The position numbers and the translations under genes were made by a program. Below, one piece after another: positions 17,905 through 25,469 of a DNA stretch of 52,895 nucleotides. The DNA is from CAZEZY01 sp964516635 (GTDB taxonomy: Bacteria > Pseudomonadota > Gammaproteobacteria > Burkholderiales > Burkholderiaceae_C). Within the stretch, counting starts at the first letter, position 1. Every line of letters begins with the position of its first letter. The notes beneath the pieces were generated by a model that was not told where the DNA came from, did not search any database, and saw only the letters and a list, made by a program, of their open reading frames with translations. The stretch is from NCBI GenBank assembly GCA_964516635.1, contig CAZEZY010000001.1, forward strand, positions 1 to 52,895. The letters run 5' to 3'.

Positions 17905-18420
17905 ATGACCATGCGATTTCAGATAAGCAGGCGTGTCTTCACCCTTCTTCTGTCATGCGGCCTACCCGCGGGCTCCCTCTGGGCACTCGACCCTCCCCAA
18001 GCGAACCCAGTGCTCACGGTCACGGGCAAACTGGGCGTCACCAACCAGGGCGCAAGCGCCAGATGGGACATGGCGATGCTGGAGGCGCTGCCTCAAACCT
18101 CATTCAGGACCTCGACGCCCTGGTACAACGAGCCGGTGACATTCAGTGGACCGCTTCTCCGCGACGTGCTGACTGCGCTGAAAGCCAACGGTACCGAAAT
18201 CAGGGCAACGGCACTCAATGACTACCGGATCACCATCCCGTTTTCCGATACCCAGCGATTTGACATGATCGTGGCCACCCGGATGAACGGTCAGCACATG
18301 CCCGTACGCAACAAGGGCCCCTTGTTCATCGTGTATCCCTTTGACAGCCAACCTGAACTCCGCCGGGCGACCTACTACGAGCGATCCATCTGGCAGTTGA
18401 AGGCACTGACCATCGAATAA
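17905..18420 (+). CDS. Exported sulfite-oxidase-fold (YedY-like) protein lacking the molybdenum-ligand cysteine
   Basis: 171 aa from the ATG at 17905; an ATG at 17863 is also in frame. A signal peptide (RRVFTLLLSCGLPAGSLWA) is followed by a compact domain of the oxidoreductase molybdopterin-binding (SUOX/YedY) type: TVTGKL at the start, FSGPLLRDVL in the middle, then LNDYRITIPFSD and the terminal RNKGPLFIVYPFD. The mature part has no cysteine, so the residue that binds molybdenum in true enzymes is missing. The only cysteine is in the signal region and might form a weak lipobox. It lies 14 bp before a hybrid histidine kinase gene, so a sensory role is inferred. Confidence 0.78.
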   Translation: MTMRFQISRRVFTLLLSCGLPAGSLWALDPPQANPVLTVTGKLGVTNQGASARWDMAMLEALPQTSFRTSTPWYNEPVTFSGPLLRDVLTALKANGTEIRATALNDYRITIPFSDTQRFDMIVATRMNGQHMPVRNKGPLFIVYPFDSQPELRRATYYERSIWQLKALTIE

Positions 18421-18434
18421 GCCCTTCGCGAGCC

Positions 18435-20288
18435 ATGCCCTCATCTTTTGACAATCGCAGCTATCTGCTGTGGGTGTCACTCACCACCCTGCTGCTGACG
18501 GTCGGTCTGGCCGTCACGGCCGCCATCTCACTGAGGCAATCCGATTCGGTCGAAGCCGCTGCCCGCCTGCAGGCGGACTCGGTCACCGCGCTGACCTTTC
18601 AGGCAGAAAGAGAGTTTCTGCGGTTCCGAAACGAGCTTCAGCTCGCCCTGACCTCACCCCATTCGGGCGCCTGGGATGCCGTGCAGATGCGATTCGACAT
18701 TTTTGCGAGTCGCGTCACCCTCTTGCGCGAAAACCCCAGCATGACCAAGCTCCGAGGCCGGCCCGAGTACAACGCCACCCTGCCTGAACTGATCGCTCTG
18801 GTTGAGCAGATCGATGTCTGGCTGGCAGACCCCTCCGTGCATCACGCATCGCTGAACCGGTTGCTGGGGCGGATGATCGAGATGGGACCCGATGTGCAGT
18901 CGCTGTCTTTTGCGGCGAACAGCGAAGTGACACACCTCATGGATCAGCAGGTTGATGTGGTCAGACAGCAGCACCGGATGATCGGGTGGCTGGTGATCGT
19001 CCAGTTGCTGGTGATTGCGGCGGCCACCGCGAGCCTGTTCAACCGGCACAGGCGACTCCAGCGGGAACAGATGGCCCTGGAGCGGCTCAACCGGCAATTG
19101 CTCATGGCCAAAGACGCGGCCGAAGCGGCTGACCGTGCCAAAGCCCATTTTCTGGCGAACATGAGCCATGAGCTTCGAACACCCTTCAATGGCATGCTGG
19201 GCATGATCGACATGGTGAGCGAGTCCAGGCTCGACACGGCGCAGCGTGAGCAGATTCAAATGGCCCGACAGTCGGCCGAGCACCTGTTGCGCTTGTTGAA
19301 TGACATCCTGGACATGTCGGCCATCGAGGCAGGCAAACTGAAAATCCGACCCGAACCCTGTGAGGTTCCCAGACTGCTGACCGAGGTCTGCGAACTGCTT
19401 CAGGTGGAAGCCTCTCAGAAAGGCCTCACATGGAGCCTCGATCTGCATACCGGCCCGCCGCAAACGGTGATGGTTGACCCCACCCGCCTCAGACAGATCC
19501 TGCTCAACCTCATGGGAAATGCCGTCAAATTCACAACAGAGGGCCATGTGGCGGTGGAACTGCACGAAGCCACTGACAACGGGCAGATTCGGTGGACCAT
19601 TGCCGTGAGCGATACCGGACCCGGCATGGATGAGCGCACGCAGCGTCGCCTGTTTCAGCGTTTCCATCAGCTGGATGACTCCGCCAGCCGTCAGCATGGC
19701 GGGACCGGCCTGGGACTGGAAATTTCCCGCAATCTCGCCCGCCTCATGGGTGGCGAGATTCAGGTACAGAGCCAGTCAGGCCTGGGTTCGTGTTTCACCG
19801 TCACACTGACCACACCCGTCTGTGCAGATGACATCGTTGCGCAGGGTCCTGGCACCGTGGCCCCCGGGGAGCATCAGGTGATCAGCACGGGAAGATTGCG
19901 CATTCTGGTGGCCGAGGACCATCCGGTCAATCGCCAACTGGTGGGGATGCAGCTCGACAAGCTCGGACATGAAGCGATCTTTGCCGTCAACGGACGCGAA
20001 GCGGTTGAGCGACTGGCGTCCTCCGATGGGATTTCGCTGGTGCTGATGGACCTGCACATGCCGGGAATGGACGGCCTGGAGGCCACCCGGCACATCCGTC
20101 AATGGGATGGCCCGAAAGGGCGGATTCCGATCATTGCCCTCACCGCCGATGTGCTGGAAGACACCCGCCACAAAGCTCTGGCCAGTGGCATCAACGAATA
20201 CCTGATGAAACCAGTCCGGCAGGCGGCACTGCATGCCGTCATTCATCGCTGGGTCAACCCCTCCGCGACGCAGTCGACGCCGTCTTGA
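18435..20288 (+). CDS. Hybrid sensor histidine kinase with receiver domain
   Basis: 617 aa. Two membrane helices (residues ~10-30 and ~186-206) bracket a helical periplasmic domain of about 155 residues with no recognisable PAS or Cache motif and no obvious HAMP domain. Then follow HisKA with H245 in NMSHELRTPFNG, HATPase_c (NLMGNAVKF, VSDTGPGM, GGTGLGL; ~345-460) and a receiver domain (~485-605) with phospho-acceptor D539 in LVLMDLHMPGMDG. No HPt domain is fused and no separate HPt or DNA-binding regulator is nearby, so the output is unknown. It probably forms a unit with the exported sulfite-oxidase-fold protein just upstream. Confidence 0.92.
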   Translation: MPSSFDNRSYLLWVSLTTLLLTVGLAVTAAISLRQSDSVEAAARLQADSVTALTFQAEREFLRFRNELQLALTSPHSGAWDAVQMRFDIFASRVTLLRENPSMTKLRGRPEYNATLPELIALVEQIDVWLADPSVHHASLNRLLGRMIEMGPDVQSLSFAANSEVTHLMDQQVDVVRQQHRMIGWLVIVQLLVIAAATASLFNRHRRLQREQMALERLNRQLLMAKDAAEAADRAKAHFLANMSHELRTPFNGMLGMIDMVSESRLDTAQREQIQMARQSAEHLLRLLNDILDMSAIEAGKLKIRPEPCEVPRLLTEVCELLQVEASQKGLTWSLDLHTGPPQTVMVDPTRLRQILLNLMGNAVKFTTEGHVAVELHEATDNGQIRWTIAVSDTGPGMDERTQRRLFQRFHQLDDSASRQHGGTGLGLEISRNLARLMGGEIQVQSQSGLGSCFTVTLTTPVCADDIVAQGPGTVAPGEHQVISTGRLRILVAEDHPVNRQLVGMQLDKLGHEAIFAVNGREAVERLASSDGISLVLMDLHMPGMDGLEATRHIRQWDGPKGRIPIIALTADVLEDTRHKALASGINEYLMKPVRQAALHAVIHRWVNPSATQSTPS

Positions 20289-20301
20289 GTCCAGGGACTC
20301 A
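20286..20301. repeat. Inverted repeat spanning two convergent stop codons
   Basis: TGAGTCC-AG-GGACTCA is a perfect inverted repeat that covers the stop codons of the kinase gene (plus) and azlD (minus). It lacks a T-run, so termination is uncertain; it may be a weak shared transcript end. Confidence 0.35.
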
Positions 20302-20634
20302 CCACCCCCCGATCAGACGCAGGGGCAGATAGACCGCCATGCCACAGACGATCGTTCCCAGCACCCCGCCCCGCCAGAAAAACCAGCCAGCGCCCGCCAT
20401 CGCGGCAAACAGTCGCGCATCTTTCCAGGTCGCGATCAGCTGACCCTGATCGGCGATCACCTCAGGGATGACCACCGCAGCCAGGGCGGCAATCGGGGCA
20501 TACTGAAGACCTCGCTCCGCCCAGCGAGGCAATTGCCATTCCTGGTCAGTGAAGAAGAAAAAGCCGCGGGTGATCACGGTCACTGCCGCGAGACCGATGA
20601 TCGTGATCCAGGTGAGCAGGTTGAAATCAGCCAT
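20299..20634 (-). CDS. azlD: AzlD family protein, small subunit of branched-chain amino-acid exporter
   Basis: 111 aa with three to four hydrophobic helices (TWITIIGLAAVTVITRGFF, then YAPIAALAAVVIPE, then GTIVCGMAVYLPLRLI). The APIAALAAVVIPE stretch is typical of AzlD. It starts inside the end of azlC with an 8-bp overlap, showing translational coupling. AzlC and AzlD act together in export of branched-chain amino acids or analogues. An upstream in-frame extension is rejected because the ATG at 20634 gives the family N-terminus. Confidence 0.88.
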   Translation of the reverse strand: MADFNLLTWITIIGLAAVTVITRGFFFFTDQEWQLPRWAERGLQYAPIAALAAVVIPEVIADQGQLIATWKDARLFAAMAGAGWFFWRGGVLGTIVCGMAVYLPLRLIGGW

Positions 20635-21376
20635 GTGGCGATACCGGCTTGCCTCGCAACCACCGAGGTCCGTGGGCTTCGGCAATCAGACAGAATGCCA
20701 CGGCGGCTGCAATGGCCACCACAATGTTCAGCTTCAGCGGGAGCGCCCAGGCCGCGATCGCAGCGGCACCCGCCACCCCCGCTGAAACCACCCGCAAACG
20801 GGACGTGGCCAGCGAGCAACCTACCCCGAGCAAGGCCAGAATGCCCGCAAAACCCAGGCCCCACTCGGGAGGCACGACATGGGCCAGAGCGATGCCGATC
20901 AGGCTGGCGACCATCCAGGCCACGTAATTCACCGCGCAGTTGCCAGCCAGATAGGCTTGCTGGCGGATTTTGGCCTCTTCGGTCTGGCCCGGCTTGGGAT
21001 AGCGTCGTGCAAAGAACACATAGCTCAGATCGCCAGTGACATAGCCGGTCGCCAGACGCTCCCGGAGGGGCATGTGCATCACGTATGGCCTGAGGTGGGC
21101 CGAAAAGACCACGAATCGCAGGTTGACACAGAAAGCGGCGGCCAGAATCACCCACATCGGGGCACCCGATGCCATGAGCGGAACGGCCGTCAACTGGGCA
21201 CTTCCCGCATAGACCAGGAGGGTCATCGCCGTCGCCTCCAGCACGCTCAGCCCCGACTTGACCATGGCCACGCCGGTCATCAGCCCCCAGGCCGCGATGC
21301 CGGTGGCCACACCGGCCTGATCACGAACACCTTCCCAGTATTCGGCCTGCTGTCGATAGAGCGCCCGCCAGAACAT
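20627..21376 (-). CDS. azlC: AzlC family protein, large subunit of branched-chain amino-acid exporter
   Basis: 249 aa, about seven or eight membrane helices. Family marks are ATGIAAWGLMTGVAMVKSGL near residues 24-43, the YAGSAQLTAVPLM segment and VNLRFVVFSAHLRPY. The start at 21376 lies one base beyond the fmt stop codon, so def, fmt, azlC and azlD read as one minus-strand operon. The frame is open further upstream within fmt, but those residues are not family-like. Confidence 0.9.
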   Translation of the reverse strand: MFWRALYRQQAEYWEGVRDQAGVATGIAAWGLMTGVAMVKSGLSVLEATAMTLLVYAGSAQLTAVPLMASGAPMWVILAAAFCVNLRFVVFSAHLRPYVMHMPLRERLATGYVTGDLSYVFFARRYPKPGQTEEAKIRQQAYLAGNCAVNYVAWMVASLIGIALAHVVPPEWGLGFAGILALLGVGCSLATSRLRVVSAGVAGAAAIAAWALPLKLNIVVAIAAAVAFCLIAEAHGPRWLRGKPVSPHG

Positions 21377-21377
21377 G

Positions 21378-22370
21378 TCAGGCGTCAGTGACAGACAAAG
21401 GGCCGAGATGGACACCCGCCCGCATGGCATGCCCGGTCAGAAATTCGGCGACAGGCAGGCGTTTGCCACCGGCTCGCTGAAGCTCGGTGAGGCGCAGAAC
21501 CCCGTCTCCGGTGGCGACCGCAATCCCCTCTTTGCTGACATCCAGCACCGTCCCGGGTGTGGCAGAGCAGGGCGCGACCTGGTCATCACACCGGGCAGCC
21601 CAGACCTTGATCATGTCTGCGCCTTGCCACGTCACCATACCGGGGAAGGGATCGAAAGCGCGCAGACGACGCTGCAACCGAACAGCCGGCTCGGACCAGT
21701 CGATCAGGGATTCGGCCTTGTTGATCTTGGACGCATAGGTCACGCCAGTCAGTGGCTGCGGCCGAGGGGTCAATCCGCCGCAAGCAGCCAGTTCCAGTGC
21801 CTCGACAATGAGCCGTCCGCCCAGCGCCGCCAGCCTGTCATGCAGCGAGCCTGTCGTGTCTTGCGCGTGAATGGCCAGGCTTTCCTGAATCAGCATGTCA
21901 CCGGTATCCAGCCCCTCGTCCATCTGCATGATGGTGACCCCGGTCTCGCGGTCGCCAGCCTCGATGGCACGGTGGATGGGGGCAGCCCCACGCCAGCGGG
22001 GCAACAGCGAGGCATGAACATTCAGACAACCCATCCGGGGGAGGCCGAGCACCCAGGCAGGCAGAATCAGGCCATAGGCCACCACCACCATCACATCGGC
22101 GCTGGCAGCCAGAAGGGCTTCACGGGCCGACTCCGCATCGTCGGCATACCGACCCTCCCGCCTCAACCCCGCTGGTTGAATCACGTCGATTCCATGAGAC
22201 ACAGCCAGTTGCTTGACAGCAGAGGCCTGCATCTTCAAGCCCCGGCCCGCCGGCCGATCCGGCTGTGTCAAGACCAGAGGCACATCGAAACCAGCCTGCA
22301 TGAGCGCAGCGAGCGAACTGGCGGCAAAAGCTGGCGTACCGGCAAAAATCACCCGCATCCGGCGGCCCAT
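21378..22370 (-). CDS. fmt: Methionyl-tRNA formyltransferase
   Basis: 330 aa. The enzyme formylates Met-tRNAfMet using 10-formyltetrahydrofolate. It shows FAGTPAFAASSL at the N-terminus, the catalytic region NVHASLLPRWRGAAPIHRAI (Asn, His), the catalytic aspartate in MDEGLDTGDM, and a C-terminal OB-like domain starting near residue 210. The ATG abuts the def TGA with no spacing. The def-fmt pair is the classical arrangement, with formylation followed by deformylation. The matching initiator tRNA gene is also in this window, at 46.8 kb. Confidence 0.95.
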   Translation of the reverse strand: MGRRMRVIFAGTPAFAASSLAALMQAGFDVPLVLTQPDRPAGRGLKMQASAVKQLAVSHGIDVIQPAGLRREGRYADDAESAREALLAASADVMVVVAYGLILPAWVLGLPRMGCLNVHASLLPRWRGAAPIHRAIEAGDRETGVTIMQMDEGLDTGDMLIQESLAIHAQDTTGSLHDRLAALGGRLIVEALELAACGGLTPRPQPLTGVTYASKINKAESLIDWSEPAVRLQRRLRAFDPFPGMVTWQGADMIKVWAARCDDQVAPCSATPGTVLDVSKEGIAVATGDGVLRLTELQRAGGKRLPVAEFLTGHAMRAGVHLGPLSVTDA

Positions 22371-22904
22371 TCAGCGCGACGCCTCGCGTTCGGCCTTCAG
22401 CAGCTTGGACTTGATCCGGTTGCGCTTCAGCGGGGACAGATACTCGACGAACACCTTGCCCAGCAGATGATCCATCTCATGCTGGATGCAGACGGCCAGC
22501 AGACCTTCGGCACTGATTTCCCGGGACCGGCCGTCGCCGTCCAGCGCCCTCACACGGACGGCCACCGATCGCTCCACTCCATCGTAGATGCCGGGTACAG
22601 ACAGACACCCCTCTTCGCCCTTGCGCTTCTCCTCGCTGGCCCAGACCAGTTCCGGGTTGATCAGCACCATCGGCTCATTCCGCTCCTCGCTCACATCCAT
22701 GACAATGAGTCGCTCATGAATGTCCACCTGAGTCGCGGCCAGACCGATGCCATTGGCCTCGTACATGGTGGCCAGCATGCGTGCAATGATGGCACGCACC
22801 CGGTCGTCCACCTGTCCAATGGGTTTGGCCACCTTGTGCAGCCGAGGGTCCGGGTACCGCAAAATCGTCAACAATTCGGGCTGATTCATCGTCTGTGAGT
22901 GCAT
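22371..22904 (-). CDS. def: Peptide deformylase
   Basis: 177 aa metalloenzyme that removes the N-terminal formyl group of nascent proteins. All three family motifs are present: GIGLAATQV, EEGCLSVPG (metal Cys) and QHEMDHLLGK (two metal His and catalytic Glu). The first ATG is at 22904; another ATG at 22889 (MNQPELLTILRYPD) would give the more usual N-terminus, so the start is uncertain by five residues. First gene of the def-fmt-azlCD run and divergent from the LysM gene. Confidence 0.95.
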   Translation of the reverse strand: MHSQTMNQPELLTILRYPDPRLHKVAKPIGQVDDRVRAIIARMLATMYEANGIGLAATQVDIHERLIVMDVSEERNEPMVLINPELVWASEEKRKGEEGCLSVPGIYDGVERSVAVRVRALDGDGRSREISAEGLLAVCIQHEMDHLLGKVFVEYLSPLKRNRIKSKLLKAEREASR

Positions 22905-23101
22905 GGAAGGCCCTATCGGCCTCGGAATGTCGTTATTTTCGCCACTTTAGAGCCATCCATCAGGCCCATCCCGCCGATATCATTGCCATAAATAAGGCTT
23001 GATCGCAAAATCTCCAGCGATGGCATCACAATACCGCGACAGGTAGGACTTTCTTGAACCGCATTCACCACACCCGCCGGCCGGATCACAGGGCCCCATT
23101 C

Positions 23102-24352
23102 ATGTGCACCACAAACCCTAACGACCGTTCCCTTTCCGTCTCATGGCGCATCCGCATCCTGAAGACGTGTGCGATTTCGATGGTGATGCTGGGAAGCACA
23201 ACGGCATTCACCCAGACATTCCCCAACCTGCCCGTCACCGATGGTCAGCGAACCGCCGCACGTCAGGTGGCGCAGGCAGGCCTGCCGGTCAGCGAACTGG
23301 CGCCGAATGCCCCTGACCGTTACACCATCAAGCAAGGCGACACCCTATGGAACATTTCGGGGCTCTTTCTCCAGCACCCCTGGCGCTGGCCCGAACTCTG
23401 GGGCATGAACATGGACCAGGTCCGCAACCCGCATCTGATCTTTCCCGGACAGGTGCTGGTTCTCAACCGCGCGGGCGATCGGGCTGTCCTGACGTTTGAC
23501 CAAACCGCGGGTGATGTTCCGACGGTGAAGCTGTCGCCCCGGATACGTGCCGAAAGCCTGGCAGACGCGGCCATTCCCCCCATTCCACGCCATGTGATCG
23601 AGCCCTTCCTGACGGAATCTCTGGTCGTGGATGAAGCGGCTCACTCCCGTGCCCCTCGCATTGTGGCCACCCCGGAAAGCCGGGTTCTTCTCAGCCGAGG
23701 GGATCGTGCCTATGCGCGCGGGCAGTACGGTACACCCAATGCCCTGGACGGGCTGGCATTGAGCACGGCCGATGGCAAACCACGGGTTCACCGGGTTTAC
23801 CGGAATGCCGTTCCACTGCTCGATCCCACAACGGGTGAGGTGCTGGGTTATGAAGCCCAGTTCATCGGCAAAACCCAGTTGGTCAGAGGGGAGCGCCTGC
23901 GCGAGACAACCAGCAACGGAACAACCACGGTTCAAGTGGAGCCCGCCACGATCGACATCACGATGGCCCGGGAAGAAATCCGGATCGGTGACCGGCTCCT
24001 TCCCGAACCCGAGCGTGAAGTGCCGGTGTACGTCCCTCGTGCGCCGTCCAGCGTGCAGTCCGGCCAGATCGTGAAGGCCTATGGAAATGCATTGCGTTTC
24101 AGTGGTCAGAACCAGGTGGTTGTCATCAATCGCGGGGCCTCGCATGGCCTCGAACGCGGGCATGTACTGGCCGTCCTGAAAGACGCCGATGTGGTGACTG
24201 ACACCACCGACGCCGCGCGCACCCCGCTTCAACTCCCGGGTGAGCGCAATGGTCTCATGATGGTGTTCCGTACCTTTGACAAGGTGTCCTATGCCTTGGT
24301 CCTGCAAATCACCGACGGGGTGAAAGTGGGCGACCGTTTCGTCAGTCCCTGA
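23102..24352 (+). CDS. Secreted LysM-domain protein
   Basis: 416 aa from the ATG at 23102. A TTG at 23054 in the same frame has a better ribosome-binding site (AGGTAGGA, 5 bp away) and would add 16 residues, so the start is open. A hydrophobic signal (TCAISMVMLGSTTAFTQ) precedes one LysM domain (YTIKQGDTLWNISGLFLQHP to NPHLIFPGQVLVL), which binds peptidoglycan. The C-terminal 250 residues have no named catalytic domain. Divergent location next to def-fmt and directly before dprA is a conserved arrangement in proteobacteria. Likely a periplasmic or envelope-associated protein. Confidence 0.87.
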   Translation: MCTTNPNDRSLSVSWRIRILKTCAISMVMLGSTTAFTQTFPNLPVTDGQRTAARQVAQAGLPVSELAPNAPDRYTIKQGDTLWNISGLFLQHPWRWPELWGMNMDQVRNPHLIFPGQVLVLNRAGDRAVLTFDQTAGDVPTVKLSPRIRAESLADAAIPPIPRHVIEPFLTESLVVDEAAHSRAPRIVATPESRVLLSRGDRAYARGQYGTPNALDGLALSTADGKPRVHRVYRNAVPLLDPTTGEVLGYEAQFIGKTQLVRGERLRETTSNGTTTVQVEPATIDITMAREEIRIGDRLLPEPEREVPVYVPRAPSSVQSGQIVKAYGNALRFSGQNQVVVINRGASHGLERGHVLAVLKDADVVTDTTDAARTPLQLPGERNGLMMVFRTFDKVSYALVLQITDGVKVGDRFVSP

Positions 24353-24363
24353 CGGCGGGCCGG

Positions 24364-25464
24364 ATGCAGCAATCCGAACTGGGCGCCTGGTTGCGCCTGT
24401 CTGCCGCGCATGGCGTTGGTAACGTACACACTCGCCGTCTCCTGGCCACCTTTGGTTCGCCTGAAGCGGTGCAAGACGCCAGCCATGCGGCGCTGGCACA
24501 GGTCGTGGGCGAACGGCTGGCCGCCTCTATCAGACAGGCAGATGCCAAGACCCTGCTGGCCGCCACGCTGGCCTGGCTTGAAGCCTTGCCTGACAGGCAA
24601 GTCATTGCCATGGGGGACCCCCGTTACCCCAGCGCTTTGCTTCAAACCGAAGACCCACCCTTCCTGATCTACGTCCACGGACAGATTCAGGCCTTGCAGC
24701 ACCCTCGCTCGGTCGCTCTGGTGGGCAGCCGGAACCCCACACCTCAAGGTCTGGACAATGCGAAAGCCTTTGCCCGGGCCCTGAGTCAGCAAGGGGTCTG
24801 TGTCGTGTCCGGCCTGGCCCTGGGGGTGGATGGTGCCGCCCACGAGGGGGCTCTGGAAGGCGGTTCGCCCACCGTGGCGGTCGTCGGGACCGGCCTCGAC
24901 AGGGTGTATCCGAAGCGGCATCTCGAACTGGCCAGGCGGATCGTGCAACAAGGCGCCATGATCAGCGAATACCCCATTGGCACTCCACCACTGGCACCCA
25001 ATTTCCCCAGACGCAACCGGATCATTGCAGGCCTGTCCCAGGGCACGCTGGTGGTCGAAGCCGCCTTGCAATCCGGGTCGCTGATCACGGCCGAACAGGC
25101 CCTGCAGATGGGCCGCGAGGTGTTTGCCATACCCGGGTCTATCCATGCCCCCCAATCCCGGGGTTGCCACGCCCTGATTCGGCAAGGCGCCAAACTGGTC
25201 GAGTCCGCTCAGGATGTGCTGGAGGATCTGCGATGGGATGCCATCCTCCAGCCCCAGACTCAGCAGACCGAACCGATGCTCGACACATCAGACCCCTGCG
25301 AGGTGATGGACGCCATGGGTTTTGAGCCCTGTTCGCTCGATCGCCTGCAGGATCGGACCGGCATCGACACGGCGCGGCTCCAGGCAAGGCTGCTGGAACT
25401 CGAGCTCGATGGACAGGTCAGCCGGTTGCCAGGCGGTCAGTTTCAGCGATGCGTGCCCGCCTGA
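24364..25464 (+). CDS. dprA: DNA-processing protein DprA
   Basis: 366 aa. DprA (Smf) binds incoming single-stranded DNA and loads RecA during natural transformation. The N-terminal SAM-like helices are followed by the Rossmann-fold core: RSVALVGSRNPTPQG, VVSGLALGVDGAAHEGAL, VVGTGLDRVYPKRH, SEYPIGTPP, FPRRNRIIAGLS and ESGSLITA-like QSGSLITAEQAL. A C-terminal winged-helix-like domain (~300-366) is present. It starts 11 bp after the LysM gene and is probably cotranscribed. It ends 5 bp from the convergent DUF1631 gene. Confidence 0.94.
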   Translation: MQQSELGAWLRLSAAHGVGNVHTRRLLATFGSPEAVQDASHAALAQVVGERLAASIRQADAKTLLAATLAWLEALPDRQVIAMGDPRYPSALLQTEDPPFLIYVHGQIQALQHPRSVALVGSRNPTPQGLDNAKAFARALSQQGVCVVSGLALGVDGAAHEGALEGGSPTVAVVGTGLDRVYPKRHLELARRIVQQGAMISEYPIGTPPLAPNFPRRNRIIAGLSQGTLVVEAALQSGSLITAEQALQMGREVFAIPGSIHAPQSRGCHALIRQGAKLVESAQDVLEDLRWDAILQPQTQQTEPMLDTSDPCEVMDAMGFEPCSLDRLQDRTGIDTARLQARLLELELDGQVSRLPGGQFQRCVPA

Positions 25465-25469
25465 GGCAC

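Noticed and set aside
20286..20301. Bidirectional intrinsic terminator between kinase and azlD
   Set aside because: The repeat is perfect, but the loop is too short and no T-run follows, so it was listed only as an inverted repeat.
21375..22898. 507-codon plus-strand frame over fmt and def
   Set aside because: Antisense to two well-defined genes; His/Gln-rich composition typical of shadows.
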